64,000 nt of DNA, from positions 1-64,000 of the forward strand of contig CANRPO010000011.1 in the NCBI GenBank assembly GCA_947632515.1, in the 5' to 3' direction. Positions 7,039-16,794 of the stretch are shown here, one piece after another. How positions within the stretch are numbered: position 1 is the first letter of the stretch; the number at the start of each line of letters is the position of its first letter. Origin of the DNA: an uncultured Lachnospiraceae bacterium (GTDB taxonomy: Bacteria; Bacillota; Clostridia; Lachnospirales; Lachnospiraceae). Made by a program: the position numbers and the translations under genes. The notes beneath the pieces are model-generated. The model did no database searches. It was not told the DNA's origin and saw only the letters and a list, made by a program, of their open reading frames with translations.

Positions 7039-8952
7039 CTACTTCTTCCTGTGAATGTTGCGGATCGTCTTTTTCTTCGTCTTCCCGCGCCCGTCTCTGT
7101 GTGCAGGATTTCCTGCATTTTTTGCTCTGCCTTTATCGGTATTTTTCCCTTCACCCGCCAGCTTTCGCGGGCGGATCAGGCACTTTTGGTCAAATCCAAT
7201 GAGATCCTCGCGGCCGCCCTTTACAAGCGCCTCCCTGACCAACTCGTAGCCGTCAGGGTTGCGGTACTGGATCAAAGCCCGCTGCATTGCCTTTTCATGG
7301 GGATTACGGCAGACATACACCTTGCTGCCGTCTCTCGGGTCGATCCCCGTGTAGTACATGACTGTGGACACCGTGGAGGGCGTCGGGTAGAAATCCTGCA
7401 CCTGCTCCGGCATATACCCCAAGTCGCGGACATACTCCGCCAGTTCGATGGCCTCCTTCAGCGTGGAGCCGGGATGGGAGGACATCAGATACGGGACCAG
7501 AAACTGTTTTTTGCCAAGCTGCCCGTTGATCTTATCATATTTCTTCACGAACCGCTCGTAAACTTCTCTGCGCGGCTTGCCAAGCCTGTCCAGCACCGCG
7601 TCCGAGATGTGCTCCGGCGCGACTTTGAGCTGCCCGCTGACATGGTGTTCCACCAGTTCTCTGAAGAAAGTGTCGTCCCTGTCCGCCAGCAGATAATCGA
7701 AACGGATCCCCGAGCGCACAAACACCTTCTTGACCCCGGGCAGCGCCCGCAGCTTGCGAAGGAGCTCCAGATAGTCGCTGTGATCGACCTTGAGATTTGG
7801 ACACGGCTCCGGAAAGAGGCACTGTCTGTCCTTGCAGACGCCCCGCGTCAGCTGTTTCTCGCAGGAGGGATGCCTGAAATTCGCGGTGGGCCCGCCCACG
7901 TCGTGAATGTACCCTTTGAAATCGGGGTCCTGCGTGATCAGCTTGGCCTCCCGCAGGATAGAATCGTGACTTCTGACCTGCACCGTGCGCCCCTGATGAA
8001 AGGTCAGCGCACAGAAACTGCAGCCCCCGAAACATCCTCTGCTGCTGACCAGAGAGAATTTGACCTCCGAGATGGCGGGCACGCCGCCAAGAGCCTCATA
8101 AGATGGGTGGTAAGCGCGCATGTAGGGCAGATCGTAGACAGCGTCCATCTCATGTGTGGTAAGCGGTTTCGAAGGAGGATTCTGCACCACATAAACGCCG
8201 TTCTGATATGCCTCGACCAGCGTTTTCCCCGTGAAGGGATCTGTGTTGCAGTACTGCATCCAAAAACTTTTCGCGTACTTGGCCGGGTCGGCCTTCATCT
8301 CCTCGTAGGACGGCAGCATCTCGCTGTCGTACACACTGTCCAAATTCCTCGTCCTGTATACCGTCCCGGCAATAAAGGTGACGTCCCGCACAGCGATCCC
8401 GCTCGAGAGCGCGTCCGCGATCTCCACGACAGCTCTCTCCCCCATGCCATAGGAGATCAGATCCGCCTGGCTGTCCAACAGAATAGAGCGTTTGAAACTG
8501 TTCGACCAGTAGTCGTAATGCGCCATGCGCCGGAGACTGGCCTCGATGCCGCCGAGAATGACCGGGACGTCCTTGTACCTCCTGCGGATCAGATTGCCGT
8601 AGACCACCGCCGCGTGGTCGGGCCGCTTGTAGGGCTTGCCACCCGGCGTGTAGGCATCGTTGGACCGCCGTCTGCCGGACACATAGTAATGGTTCACCAT
8701 GGAATCCATATTGCCGCCTGAGACGAGAAAGGCAAGGCGCGGCCTCCCCAGCGCCGCAATGCTGTTCTCATCCTTCCAGTCGGGCTGAGAGATGATCCCC
8801 ACACTGTAGCCGTGGGCCTGCAAGACCCGGCTGATGATCGCGTGCCCGAAGGACGGATGATCCACATAGGCGTCCCCGATGACATAGACGAAATCCGGCT
8901 GCTCTATGCCCTGCGCTGCCATATCCTCTTTAGTGATCGGCAAGAATCCCAT
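7039..8952 (-). CDS. YgiQ-family radical SAM protein
   Basis: The protein has 637 residues. The N-terminal half is the YgiQ-specific domain (DAYVDHPSFGHAI, residues 28-40; GGIEASLRRMAHYDYW). The radical SAM cluster motif CFGGCSFC gives Cys307, Cys311 and Cys314, which bind the [4Fe-4S] cluster that cleaves S-adenosylmethionine. The C-terminus ends in a basic Lys/Arg-rich tail (about 610-637), common in this family. The substrate of YgiQ proteins is not established to my knowledge. The start overlaps the upstream HAD gene by 23 nt, indicating translational coupling. Confidence 0.92.
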   Translation of the reverse strand: MGFLPITKEDMAAQGIEQPDFVYVIGDAYVDHPSFGHAIISRVLQAHGYSVGIISQPDWKDENSIAALGRPRLAFLVSGGNMDSMVNHYYVSGRRRSNDAYTPGGKPYKRPDHAAVVYGNLIRRRYKDVPVILGGIEASLRRMAHYDYWSNSFKRSILLDSQADLISYGMGERAVVEIADALSSGIAVRDVTFIAGTVYRTRNLDSVYDSEMLPSYEEMKADPAKYAKSFWMQYCNTDPFTGKTLVEAYQNGVYVVQNPPSKPLTTHEMDAVYDLPYMRAYHPSYEALGGVPAISEVKFSLVSSRGCFGGCSFCALTFHQGRTVQVRSHDSILREAKLITQDPDFKGYIHDVGGPTANFRHPSCEKQLTRGVCKDRQCLFPEPCPNLKVDHSDYLELLRKLRALPGVKKVFVRSGIRFDYLLADRDDTFFRELVEHHVSGQLKVAPEHISDAVLDRLGKPRREVYERFVKKYDKINGQLGKKQFLVPYLMSSHPGSTLKEAIELAEYVRDLGYMPEQVQDFYPTPSTVSTVMYYTGIDPRDGSKVYVCRNPHEKAMQRALIQYRNPDGYELVREALVKGGREDLIGFDQKCLIRPRKLAGEGKNTDKGRAKNAGNPAHRDGRGKTKKKTIRNIHRKK

Positions 8953-9589
8953 CTTCCATCAGCTCCTTGAAATGATATGTATAGTAATCGGCCAGCGTGC
9001 GTTTCTCCTCGTCCTGATGCTCCGAATATTTGTCGTAGACGGCGCAGACGCGCATCCCGGCCGCCTTGCCCGCCTGAATGCCGGGTATGATGTCCTCGAA
9101 CACAAGGCAGCGCTCCGGCGCCACACCCAGTTCCCTCGCCACGGCCAGATAGATGTCCGGGGCGGGCTTTCCCTTCGCCACATCGCAGCCCGTCATGATG
9201 CAGCCGAAATATTTTTCCAGACGGTGCACCCGGACCACATTCTCCACCAGTTCTCTGGAATTGCTGGTGGCGATCCCCGCCTTGATGCCGCGCTCCGCGC
9301 AGTAGCCGAGCAGTTCCTCCACCCCTTCTTTCAGCGGCACCTCATGCGCATATTTATCCCATGCCATGCGGTTCCAGTCCGCCTTGATCGTATTCAGATC
9401 GTCCGGAAGTTTGAAACGCTCCTTAAAATAGATCGCCGTCTCGCTGAAACTCATCCCCTCGATACACGCCTGCAGATTCTCCGGCAGCTCGATGCCGAAT
9501 CTGCCGAGGTATTCTATATCGATATTTCTCCACATCCACATGGAATCCACCATGGAACCGTCCAGATCGAATATAACCGCCTCTGTCAT
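8930..9589 (-). CDS. HAD-superfamily phosphatase/phosphoglucomutase-like hydrolase
   Basis: The 219-residue protein has HAD motif I (FDLDGSMVD, nucleophile Asp8 and acid/base Asp10), a helical cap, motif II in IATSNSRE, motif III Lys in KGKPAPDIY, and motif IV in LVFEDIIPGI. This is the beta-phosphoglucomutase/phosphatase subclass; it likely dephosphorylates a small sugar phosphate or nucleotide. Met12 replaces the more common Thr in the DxDGT motif position. The start codon overlaps the stop of the upstream rsuA-type gene (ATGA). Confidence 0.88.
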   Translation of the reverse strand: MTEAVIFDLDGSMVDSMWMWRNIDIEYLGRFGIELPENLQACIEGMSFSETAIYFKERFKLPDDLNTIKADWNRMAWDKYAHEVPLKEGVEELLGYCAERGIKAGIATSNSRELVENVVRVHRLEKYFGCIMTGCDVAKGKPAPDIYLAVARELGVAPERCLVFEDIIPGIQAGKAAGMRVCAVYDKYSEHQDEEKRTLADYYTYHFKELMEDGILADH

Positions 9590-10281
9590 CCTCTCAAGCT
9601 CTCCATTTCCTCTCTCGTCAGTCTGCGGAAACTTCCCGCCGCCAGATCCTCCTCCAGCTTAAGGGGCCCCACGCGCAGACGTTTCAGATAGACGACCTCG
9701 TTTCCCACGGCGCGCAGCATGCGTTTCACCTGATGAAACCTGCCCTCCGTGATCGTCAGCGTGATCCTTTTATCGTCCAGTATACGCACCGCCGCGGGGC
9801 GTGTCAAACGCTCCTCCCCGATGTCCACGCCGCTCTCCAGCCGCTCCTTCTGCATCTCGTCAAAAGGATAGGCCAGCCGGCACTCGTACTCTTTCTCCAC
9901 ATGCCGTGCAGGAGAAGTCAGCTCGTGCGCCAGCGCCCCGTCGTCGGTGAGCAGCAAAAGCCCCTCCGTGTCCTTGTCGAGCCTTCCGACGGGGAATATC
10001 CCCTCGCGCTTATCTTCTCCCAGCAGATCGAGGACCGTCCGCTCCCTCTTATCCTCCGTAGCGCAGACCACCCCCGGCGGCTTGTGCATAAGATAGTAGA
10101 CATGCTCCTCATAGACACAGAGCTGCCCTCTGTGACAAACGCGGTCTTGCCGCTCATCGACATGCCTCTCCGGGCACAGTTCCCTCTCGCCGTTGACCGT
10201 CACAAGACCGCCCCGAATATCCTTTTTGACCCGGCTGCGCGTCCCCATATGGCAGCAGCACAGAAATTTGTCCAGTCGCAT
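9586..10281 (-). CDS. RsuA/RluB-family pseudouridine synthase
   Basis: The 231-residue protein has an N-terminal S4 domain (MRLDKFLCCC to about residue 45) and the catalytic GRLDKDTEGLLLLT with nucleophile Asp102. This is the family that makes a single pseudouridine in 16S or 23S rRNA. At this length and with this S4 domain it is closest to RsuA, the 16S enzyme of E. coli, but the target needs evidence. It is the first gene of a leftward run (rsuA, HAD, ygiQ) with overlapping ends and stands divergent from the ylbJ-like gene. Confidence 0.88.
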   Translation of the reverse strand: MRLDKFLCCCHMGTRSRVKKDIRGGLVTVNGERELCPERHVDERQDRVCHRGQLCVYEEHVYYLMHKPPGVVCATEDKRERTVLDLLGEDKREGIFPVGRLDKDTEGLLLLTDDGALAHELTSPARHVEKEYECRLAYPFDEMQKERLESGVDIGEERLTRPAAVRILDDKRITLTITEGRFHQVKRMLRAVGNEVVYLKRLRVGPLKLEEDLAAGSFRRLTREEMESLRG

Positions 10282-10341
10282 AACATCTTTTCCTCAGGAA
10301 TATATATTAGATAAGCTACCCCGCGAAGGAGTGCCAACAAC

Positions 10342-11301
10342 ATGCGCAAAACTGTGGATCGTCTGTACCGCCTGCTCTTCACCGCTCTGTCCCTGTATCT
10401 GGTCGTCCTCCTGTTAGGCTATCCTTCGCTCTCCTTAGAGTACGCCTCCACGGGACTGAAACTGTGGCTGACAAAGATGGTCCCCACGCTGCTTCCCTTT
10501 ATGATCCTCTCCGGCATCATGATCCGTATGGAGCTGACGGAAGGATTCGTCAGTCTTCTCCACCCGCTCCTGCACTTCCTGTTCGGCACGTCCAAAAACG
10601 GCTCCTACACAATGATCATGGGATTTCTCTGCGGTTTCCCCATGGGCGCGAGGATCGTCGGCGAGCTGTGCGGATCGGGCCGTCTCACCCGCGAGGAAGG
10701 CGCCCGCCTTCTGTATTTTTGCAACAATATCGGCCCCATCTATTTTCTGAGCTATGTCGTACCTACTCTCGCCATCGAAAAGCCGGCTGTACCTCTGCTT
10801 TTGATGTACGGGATCCCTCTGCTGTACGGCTTTCTCCTGTGCCGTATTCCGCCGCTTTCGCACAGGCAGAGACGACAGGCTGCGCCCCCTAACGCGGCAG
10901 ACGCAGCAGTCAGCGGCCACGCCCCCGCCATGCCGCTCCTTGCCGCCGTCGATTCCGCAGTTCTCTCAGGGCTGATCGGCATCGCCAAGCTGGGCGGCTA
11001 TATGGTCTTCTTCAATCTGCTGAACATCCTCTTTGTACCGTTTCGCCACGCGGACGCGACATTGCTCAACATTTACCGGTGCATCCTGGAGATCACCGGC
11101 GGGATCGACTATTCCGGCCGCTCCCTGTATTATCCTATTCTGATCCTGCTCCCCTTCGGGGGATTCTCCTGCATCGCCCAGACCTACAGCATGATCTGCC
11201 ATACAGAACTGTCGCTGCGTCCCTATATTTTCCACAAGACAGTCCAGACCGCCCTCACGGCTCTGTGCTATCTTCTTCTGCGCCGTCTTCTTCTCCTGTA
11301 A
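10342..11301 (+). CDS. ylbJ: YlbJ-like sporulation integral membrane protein (nucleoside-recognition/gate domain)
   Basis: The 319-residue membrane protein has about eight hydrophobic segments, with the family motifs MVPTLLPFMILSGIM (47-61), MGFLCGFPMGAR (93-104) and FCNNIGPIYFLSY (125-137). YlbJ of B. subtilis is a sigma-E-dependent protein needed for a normal spore cortex; members carry gate domains related to nucleoside permeases. ATG 10342 follows AAGGAG. It is the only plus-strand gene after 1.7 kb. Its last 34 nt overlap the end of the convergent amidase gene. Confidence 0.82.
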   Translation: MRKTVDRLYRLLFTALSLYLVVLLLGYPSLSLEYASTGLKLWLTKMVPTLLPFMILSGIMIRMELTEGFVSLLHPLLHFLFGTSKNGSYTMIMGFLCGFPMGARIVGELCGSGRLTREEGARLLYFCNNIGPIYFLSYVVPTLAIEKPAVPLLLMYGIPLLYGFLLCRIPPLSHRQRRQAAPPNAADAAVSGHAPAMPLLAAVDSAVLSGLIGIAKLGGYMVFFNLLNILFVPFRHADATLLNIYRCILEITGGIDYSGRSLYYPILILLPFGGFSCIAQTYSMICHTELSLRPYIFHKTVQTALTALCYLLLRRLLLL

Positions 11302-12653
11302 CCGCGCAAGATCAGGATCATGGAGATCGCCATGCCAAGCACCAGGAACGCACAGACAACACACACCCCTAAGAAATAGGCAAACGTCACGGGCTCGCTT
11401 TCGCTCTCCGTCTGCTCTACCTCTCTGAGGCGGGCATCCCTGCGGCTCCCCGCCGTATCTCTCTTCTCCCCATCATCAGGCGCACGCTCCGCCACGTCAT
11501 CGGAGGCGCTCTCCACAGCCTCCTTCTCCGCCAGCTCCCTGGCAATCTCCTCCGGTGTCTGATAGTCCATGGCGGGCAGAGAGACCATGTTGCCGGCAGT
11601 GTACAGATCGTAACCGTTGTAGGCGTTCACCACGATCTGCGGCACAATGTGAGGCGGTACCTGCATCGTGAACCGGAAGGTATCTATGTCCTGATCCGGC
11701 CATCTCTGCAGTTCGGAAAAAGTTTCCCCGTTGTCATAGCTGTATGTATAGTAGAGCATCCCGCTGTCGTAGTCCGCCGCGGAGACCTCCACCGTCACTT
11801 CCCCGTTCTTTTCATTCTGTTCGACCACATCGATCATACACACATCCGGCTCCGTCCGGTCAGGCGCCATCACGCCGGAAGGCACGGGGACGGACACATT
11901 CTCATAGCCGCTGTAATCTGCGCCCAACTCCCCGGAGCGCAGCTGAAAGTACTTCGCCACCGCCGTCGCGTCCAGCCGCCCGAACTCTCTCAATTTCTCG
12001 TCGTGATCGTAAAAAGGCTGATCGTTCTCCTGATCCAGATGGCAGTGCTCTATGAGCACGCAGGGGAGTCCCCGCTCCACGGAATGCCTGATGATGCCGT
12101 AGTAGTCCGTCCCCTTGTCGTTGAGCCTGGTCTTGATCCCTCGCGAGTACAGCCCCAGCTCCTTCAGCATATCGATCTCTATGCTGGCGAAACTGTAACC
12201 CTTGCTGTAATACTCCCCGAAGGCCGACACCCAGCACTCCGCGCCGAACAGGGTGTGCTCCCCCGACATGTTAAAGTGCAGGCAGAACAGGAAATCCGCT
12301 CCAACGCTCTCCGCGTAGGCGCAGCGCTCGTCCAGGGACAGTTCCCTGTCGTCCTCCCTCGTGAGATAAACGGTCACGCCCTCATACTTCTCCAGTTCCT
12401 CCTTCATGGCTTTCGCCACGACGAGCGTCATATCCTTCTCGGTATAGTCCTCATATTCGCCGCCCAGATTTTCCCCGCCATGCCCGGGGTCGATCACCAC
12501 CACAACAGGGGCGGCGGCAACAGCCTGTTCTTCCGCACAGACGGCATATGTGTGCGCGAACAGCCCAAAGAAAAAGAGGAGCGCAGTGGCCCAAATCTTT
12601 ATGCCGCGCCGTTTTCTTTTGCTTTTGATTCCGTCATGGTCCGTACGTTTCAC
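11268..12653 (-). CDS. Membrane-anchored N-acetylmuramoyl-L-alanine amidase (Amidase_3)
   Basis: The protein has 461 residues, starting at GTG 12653 with GGAG seven bases upstream. A signal or anchor helix (about residues 19-40) precedes the Amidase_3 domain: DPGHGG (His58), Glu73, LHFN (His126) and the catalytic Glu201 in LIEH. These zinc enzymes cut the lactyl-peptide bond of peptidoglycan outside the cell. After a roughly 150-residue beta-rich extension come an acidic linker, a second transmembrane helix (about 425-452) and a nine-residue Arg tail, so the protein appears held in the membrane at the C-terminus. The Arg codons overlap the convergent ylbJ-like gene. Confidence 0.87.
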   Translation of the reverse strand: MKRTDHDGIKSKRKRRGIKIWATALLFFFGLFAHTYAVCAEEQAVAAAPVVVVIDPGHGGENLGGEYEDYTEKDMTLVVAKAMKEELEKYEGVTVYLTREDDRELSLDERCAYAESVGADFLFCLHFNMSGEHTLFGAECWVSAFGEYYSKGYSFASIEIDMLKELGLYSRGIKTRLNDKGTDYYGIIRHSVERGLPCVLIEHCHLDQENDQPFYDHDEKLREFGRLDATAVAKYFQLRSGELGADYSGYENVSVPVPSGVMAPDRTEPDVCMIDVVEQNEKNGEVTVEVSAADYDSGMLYYTYSYDNGETFSELQRWPDQDIDTFRFTMQVPPHIVPQIVVNAYNGYDLYTAGNMVSLPAMDYQTPEEIARELAEKEAVESASDDVAERAPDDGEKRDTAGSRRDARLREVEQTESESEPVTFAYFLGVCVVCAFLVLGMAISMILILRGYRRRRRRRRR

Positions 12654-12690
12654 ACGATCACTCCATCAATATCCGTCAGTTTTATCGAAA

Positions 12691-12716
12691 CAAGCCGGTT
12701 ACAAAGAACCGGCTTG
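12691..12716 (-). terminator. Terminator hairpin after the coiled-coil gene
   Basis: CAAGCCGGTT (12691-12700) pairs perfectly with AACCGGCTTG (12707-12716) around a 6-nt loop. On the minus strand the T-tract is short (GTTT), so termination may be partial. It separates the 12742-13344 gene from the amidase gene. Confidence 0.6.
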
Positions 12717-12741
12717 TGATCCACACTTTTTCCTATCATCG

Positions 12742-13344
12742 TTACATTATATCCAATTCCGCAGGCTCTCCGTCGCCCTCCGCCTCCTTGAGCATCTGCT
12801 CCACCTGCGCGGGTCTGAGTTCCGCGCGGTTGGCCTTGACCGTCTCGTTGTAGCCGTTGATCGTATTGAAGAAACTCTCGTAGTGCTCGGTCGTCGTAGC
12901 GAGGGTCGCCGTCATGGCGCTCTCTAAGTTCGCCAGCATATCGTCCAGATACTGCATGGCCGACGTCCTCACGCCGTTGGCCTCCGCCGTGGCCGTGTTG
13001 AGAATCTCCTGCGCCTGCTGGGTCGCCATCCGCACGACCTCGTTCGCCTGCGCGTAAGCCTGCTGCATGATCTCGTGCTCGTTGATCAGCTCCGTCGTCT
13101 GCGCCGTCGCGTCCTTGATGAGAGCCTCCGCCTTGGCGCGGGCGTCGTTCAAGATCGCCTCCTTGTTGGTGATGATCTTCTGATAGCGCTTGATCTCGTC
13201 CGGCGTCTTCATGCGCAGCTCGCGCAGAAGTTCGTCGATCTCTTCCTTGTTGACGATAATGTTCGTCTTGGACAGAGGCTGATACTTGCAGCCGTCAATA
13301 TAGTCCTCGATCTCGTCGATCAGTTGTTCGATTCTACTGCTCAT
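12742..13344 (-). CDS. Coiled-coil protein resembling V-type ATPase stalk subunits/DivIVA-like coils
   Basis: The 200-residue protein is almost entirely alpha-helical, with heptad-like Ala/Gln/Glu-rich segments from about residue 45 to 170 (AQANEVVRMATQQAQEILNT). No transmembrane helix or catalytic motif is seen. Proteins like this are often labelled ATPase subunit H-like because of the coil, but no ATP synthase gene is near. ATG 13344 follows AGGAG closely, 8 nt after the coaD stop, so it is cotranscribed with coaD and rsmD. I infer a structural or scaffold role; the function is unknown. Confidence 0.7.
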   Translation of the reverse strand: MSSRIEQLIDEIEDYIDGCKYQPLSKTNIIVNKEEIDELLRELRMKTPDEIKRYQKIITNKEAILNDARAKAEALIKDATAQTTELINEHEIMQQAYAQANEVVRMATQQAQEILNTATAEANGVRTSAMQYLDDMLANLESAMTATLATTTEHYESFFNTINGYNETVKANRAELRPAQVEQMLKEAEGDGEPAELDIM

Positions 13345-13352
13345 CTCTACTC

Positions 13353-13841
13353 CTATCTGCCATATCCGTATTTCTCATAGATCGATCCGGCTACAAACTC
13401 CGGCACACACTGTGAGATATCCCCATTAAAGCTGGCAATCTCCTTCACCGTGGAGGAACTTAAGTACGCGTATTCCAAACTGGTCGTCAGAAACATGGTG
13501 TCCAGCTCCCCGTTGGAAAACTTTCTGTTGGTCTGCGCGATCTGCAGCTCATACTCGAAGTCCGTGATGGCGCGGAGTCCTCTGATCGCCACATGGATGT
13601 CCTGCTCTCTGGCATAATCGATCAGCAGACCGCTGAAAGAATCTATCCTGACATTGGGCAGATCCCTCGTAGCCTCCTCTAACATCTTAACACGTTCTTC
13701 CACAGAAAACAATGGAGTCTTTATTTTATTGTTCAGTACACTGACCGTTAATTCGTCAAAAATCTCCGCCGCGCGCCTGATAATATCCAGATGACCGTAC
13801 GTCACCGGATCAAAGCTGCCCGGATAAATCGCCGCTTTCAT
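13353..13841 (-). CDS. coaD: Phosphopantetheine adenylyltransferase
   Basis: The protein has 162 residues, normal for CoaD. The nucleotidyltransferase motif [12 protein letters not shown] (8-19) contains the TxGH ATP-binding site, and [11 protein letters not shown] near residue 125-137 matches the C-terminal ISSTxV signature. It transfers AMP from ATP to 4'-phosphopantetheine, the penultimate step of coenzyme A synthesis. It sits downstream of rsmD, the common Firmicutes arrangement. Confidence 0.97.
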   Translation of the reverse strand: MKAAIYPGSFDPVTYGHLDIIRRAAEIFDELTVSVLNNKIKTPLFSVEERVKMLEEATRDLPNVRIDSFSGLLIDYAREQDIHVAIRGLRAITDFEYELQIAQTNRKFSNGELDTMFLTTSLEYAYLSSSTVKEIASFNGDISQCVPEFVAGSIYEKYGYGR

Positions 13842-13967
13842 ATATGCCGGATTACCCTTCCCTCATTTTGATACCTTTTAACCATCATAAATCACTTTTC
13901 GCAAAAAGTCTCTATTTATTTTAAAAAATTCCATTTCTTCCGTTCAAAGATAACGTTCCCCGCGTTT

Positions 13968-14516
13968 CTATGCCCTGCGGCAGAACACATGCTTGTTCGT
14001 CTTGTAACATTTTTCTTTCTCCTGTGCCAGCCCCAGCTGCGGCAAATAGGAGAAGTCCGTGTCGAGAGACGCCTCTACGACGATCAGCGTATGCTCCGTC
14101 ACATAGGGCGCGTCCCTCAGGATCCCGAGCGCAGTCCTCTCATGTCCCTGCCCGTAGGGCGGATCCATGAAAATGACGTCCGCCTCCTTCTCATGGATGC
14201 TCCGCAGGGCCGCAGGCACATCCTGTCTCAGCACGGTGGCTCTCTCCGCGAGCCTCGTAAAGCGCAGATTCTCCGTGATGCAGGCGACAGCCTCCCTGTT
14301 ATTCTCCACAAAATAGGCGTGTCTCGCGCCGCGGCTTAAGGCCTCGATGCCGATGCCGCCGCTGCCGCTGTACAGATCGATAAAGACCGCGTCAGGCAGA
14401 TACGGCTGCAGCATATTGAACAGCGTCTCCTTGATCCTGTCCGTGGTCGGTCTTGTATCCATGCCTTCCGGCGTCTTTAACCGCAGACTTCTCGCGGTTC
14501 CCGCTATGACTCTCAT
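13968..14516 (-). CDS. rsmD: 16S rRNA (guanine966-N2)-methyltransferase
   Basis: The 182-residue protein begins with the RsmD signature MRVIAGTARS and RPTTDRIKETLFNML, followed by the SAM site DLYSGSGGIGIEALSRGA (47-64) and the catalytic DPPY (118-121). It methylates G966 of 16S rRNA in the assembled 30S subunit. The rsmD-coaD pairing is a classic Firmicutes neighbourhood. It begins 4 nt after the stop of the topoisomerase A-subunit gene, implying cotranscription. Confidence 0.95.
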   Translation of the reverse strand: MRVIAGTARSLRLKTPEGMDTRPTTDRIKETLFNMLQPYLPDAVFIDLYSGSGGIGIEALSRGARHAYFVENNREAVACITENLRFTRLAERATVLRQDVPAALRSIHEKEADVIFMDPPYGQGHERTALGILRDAPYVTEHTLIVVEASLDTDFSYLPQLGLAQEKEKCYKTNKHVFCRRA

Positions 14517-14520
14517 ACTA

Positions 14521-16767
14521 TCACACCCTGACCTTGACGCCCTTGCTGTCGCGTCGTCCCAATTTCAGCTTGTTGAGTTCCAGCTGCCTGTCGCCGTACT
14601 CAATGGTCTGCTCCACCGCGTTCTGCGTGTAGTAGACGGCCTCCACGCTGTCCTTTAAGCCCAGTTTCATGCCGCGCACGCCGATCGCGCCCTTCTTTTT
14701 CTCCGGGATCTCCTCCAAGGCAAACCGCAGGAAATACCCCTCCGCAGACTGCAGCACGATATTGCGCTGTTCCTTCCATATGACGACGCTCACCACCTCG
14801 TCGCCCTCCTGCAGTTTCGTCGCCGCGACCGTCCGCTTGGCCACGTCGAACTCTCCGCCGTCCACCACCTTGAGCATCGCCTGTCTGGTGGCGAAGATCA
14901 CGCGGTAGAGGTTTAAGTCGCTCTGGCTCGCCGCATACACGATGCTCTCCTTAGCGGAGTCGTAATTGCTGATATTGTCCACCGGAACGCCCTTGTCGCG
15001 CAGCTTTCCCATCGGCAGATCCATCGCCTTCAGCGTATGGAGCTGCCCCGTGTTTGTAAAAAGACATATTTTCCCGGTATTCTTGCAAAGAAATACATAC
15101 TTGTTCTCGCTGTCCGCCGCCTCCCTGTTTCTCTCGTAGGTGGCGGTGTCTATCGTCCTGGCATAGCCGAACCGATCCATCACAAAGACAATATCCGTCT
15201 CCTCGACCGGCCTCTCCACATAGACGGCCTCGCTCTGGGTGGTGATCTGCGTCCTTCTGGGCCGCCTGTATGCCTCCTTGATCTCATCCAGCTCGTTGAT
15301 GATGACCTGGGCCATGGAGTCCTTTCTCGCCAGAATATCCTCATAGCGGTAGATATTCGCCATCGTCTCCTCGTGTTCGTTGATGAGCGCCTCGATCTCC
15401 AGACCGATCAGCTTGTAGAGGCGCATATCGAGGATCGCGTTGGCCTGTTTCTCCGTGAACATGAGCTGCGCCGCCATGATCTTGGACTCTTTGGACTTGA
15501 ACCGGATGCCGTCGGTCTTTCCCTCGATCAGGCAGGCCTTCGCCATCGCCCTGTCCTTGGAGCCGCGCAGAATCTCGATGATCAGATCGATCACATTGCA
15601 GGCCTTGATGAGTCCTTCCTGGATCTCCTTGCGCTCCAGTTCCTTCTCCAAAAGGTTGCTGTATTTTCTGGCCGCCACCTCATATTGGAACTTGACGCTT
15701 TCCTGTATGATCTGTTTTAATCCCATGGTCTCCGGCCTGCCGTCCACGATGGCCAGCATATTGACGCCGAAAGTGTCCTCCAGCCGGGTCTTTTTGTAGA
15801 GAAGGTTCTTAAAGTTCTCCACGTCCGCGTCCTTGCGCAGCTCGATCACAATGCGGACGCCCTCTTTGGAGGACTGGTTGGTGATGTCCACGATGTCCTG
15901 CGTCTTCTTCGTCTCTGCCAGAGCGGCCACGTCAAGCAAAAATTTGCCGATGTTGGCGCCGATCATGGTGTAGGGGATCTCCGTGATCACCAGATTGGTC
16001 CTGCCGCCCTTGGCCTTCTCCACTTCCACTTTGCCCCGCAGCTTGATCTTGCCCGTTCCCGTCTCATAGATCTCGAGCAGTTCGTCCTCGTTGATGACGA
16101 TGCCGCCCGTGGGGAAATCAGGCCCTTTCACATAGCGCATCAGCTCTCTGGTGGTGATGTTCTCATCCAGCATATAAGCCTTGGTCGCCTCGATCACTTC
16201 CGCCAGATTGTGGGGCGGCGTGCTGGTCGCCATCCCCACCGCGATCCCCTCGGAGCCGTTGATGAGCAGATTCGGGATCTTCACGGGAAGAACGCCCGGC
16301 TCCTTCTCCGTCTCGTCGAAATTCGGCACGAAGTCCACCACGTCCTTGTCCAGATCCGCCAGAAAGGCCTCCTGCGTGATCCGGGCCAGACGGGCCTCCG
16401 TGTAACGCATGGCGGCCGCACCGTCCCCCTCGATATTGCCGAAGTTGCCGTGTCCGTCGACCAGCGGCAGTCCCCTTTTGAAATCCTGCGCCATGACGAC
16501 GAGGGCCTCGTAGATGGAACTGTCGCCGTGAGGATGGTACTTACCCATCGTGTCCCCCACGATACGCGCCGACTTGCGGTAGGGCCTATCGTAACGCAGC
16601 CCCAGCTCATACATGTCGTAGAGCGTTCTTCTCTGCACGGGCTTTAACCCGTCGCGCACGTCCGGCAGCGCCCTTGCAATGATGACGCTCATGGCGTAGT
16701 CTATGAAAGATTTCTGCATCACCTCGGAATATTCCGTTTTAATGATCCTGTCGTTTATCGCAGCCAT
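14521..16767 (-). CDS. parC: Type II topoisomerase subunit A (topoisomerase IV ParC-like)
   Basis: The protein has 748 residues. The breakage-reunion domain carries the catalytic Tyr122 in [14 protein letters not shown] and the quinolone region [10 protein letters not shown] with Ser83 and Glu87. The C-terminal beta-pinwheel lacks a recognisable GyrA box (QRRGGKG), which argues for topoisomerase IV rather than gyrase. With the B subunit just upstream it would decatenate daughter chromosomes. It is shorter than typical GyrA (over 800 residues). Assignment as ParC rather than a second GyrA is inference. Confidence 0.85.
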   Translation of the reverse strand: MAAINDRIIKTEYSEVMQKSFIDYAMSVIIARALPDVRDGLKPVQRRTLYDMYELGLRYDRPYRKSARIVGDTMGKYHPHGDSSIYEALVVMAQDFKRGLPLVDGHGNFGNIEGDGAAAMRYTEARLARITQEAFLADLDKDVVDFVPNFDETEKEPGVLPVKIPNLLINGSEGIAVGMATSTPPHNLAEVIEATKAYMLDENITTRELMRYVKGPDFPTGGIVINEDELLEIYETGTGKIKLRGKVEVEKAKGGRTNLVITEIPYTMIGANIGKFLLDVAALAETKKTQDIVDITNQSSKEGVRIVIELRKDADVENFKNLLYKKTRLEDTFGVNMLAIVDGRPETMGLKQIIQESVKFQYEVAARKYSNLLEKELERKEIQEGLIKACNVIDLIIEILRGSKDRAMAKACLIEGKTDGIRFKSKESKIMAAQLMFTEKQANAILDMRLYKLIGLEIEALINEHEETMANIYRYEDILARKDSMAQVIINELDEIKEAYRRPRRTQITTQSEAVYVERPVEETDIVFVMDRFGYARTIDTATYERNREAADSENKYVFLCKNTGKICLFTNTGQLHTLKAMDLPMGKLRDKGVPVDNISNYDSAKESIVYAASQSDLNLYRVIFATRQAMLKVVDGGEFDVAKRTVAATKLQEGDEVVSVVIWKEQRNIVLQSAEGYFLRFALEEIPEKKKGAIGVRGMKLGLKDSVEAVYYTQNAVEQTIEYGDRQLELNKLKLGRRDSKGVKVRV

Positions 16768-16794
16768 GTAACTATGTCAAACCTCCAGCTATCT

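Noticed and set aside
7051..8721. 556-codon plus-strand open frame opposite the YgiQ gene
   Set aside because: The minus strand encodes a full YgiQ radical SAM protein with its cluster motif; the plus-strand product matches nothing.
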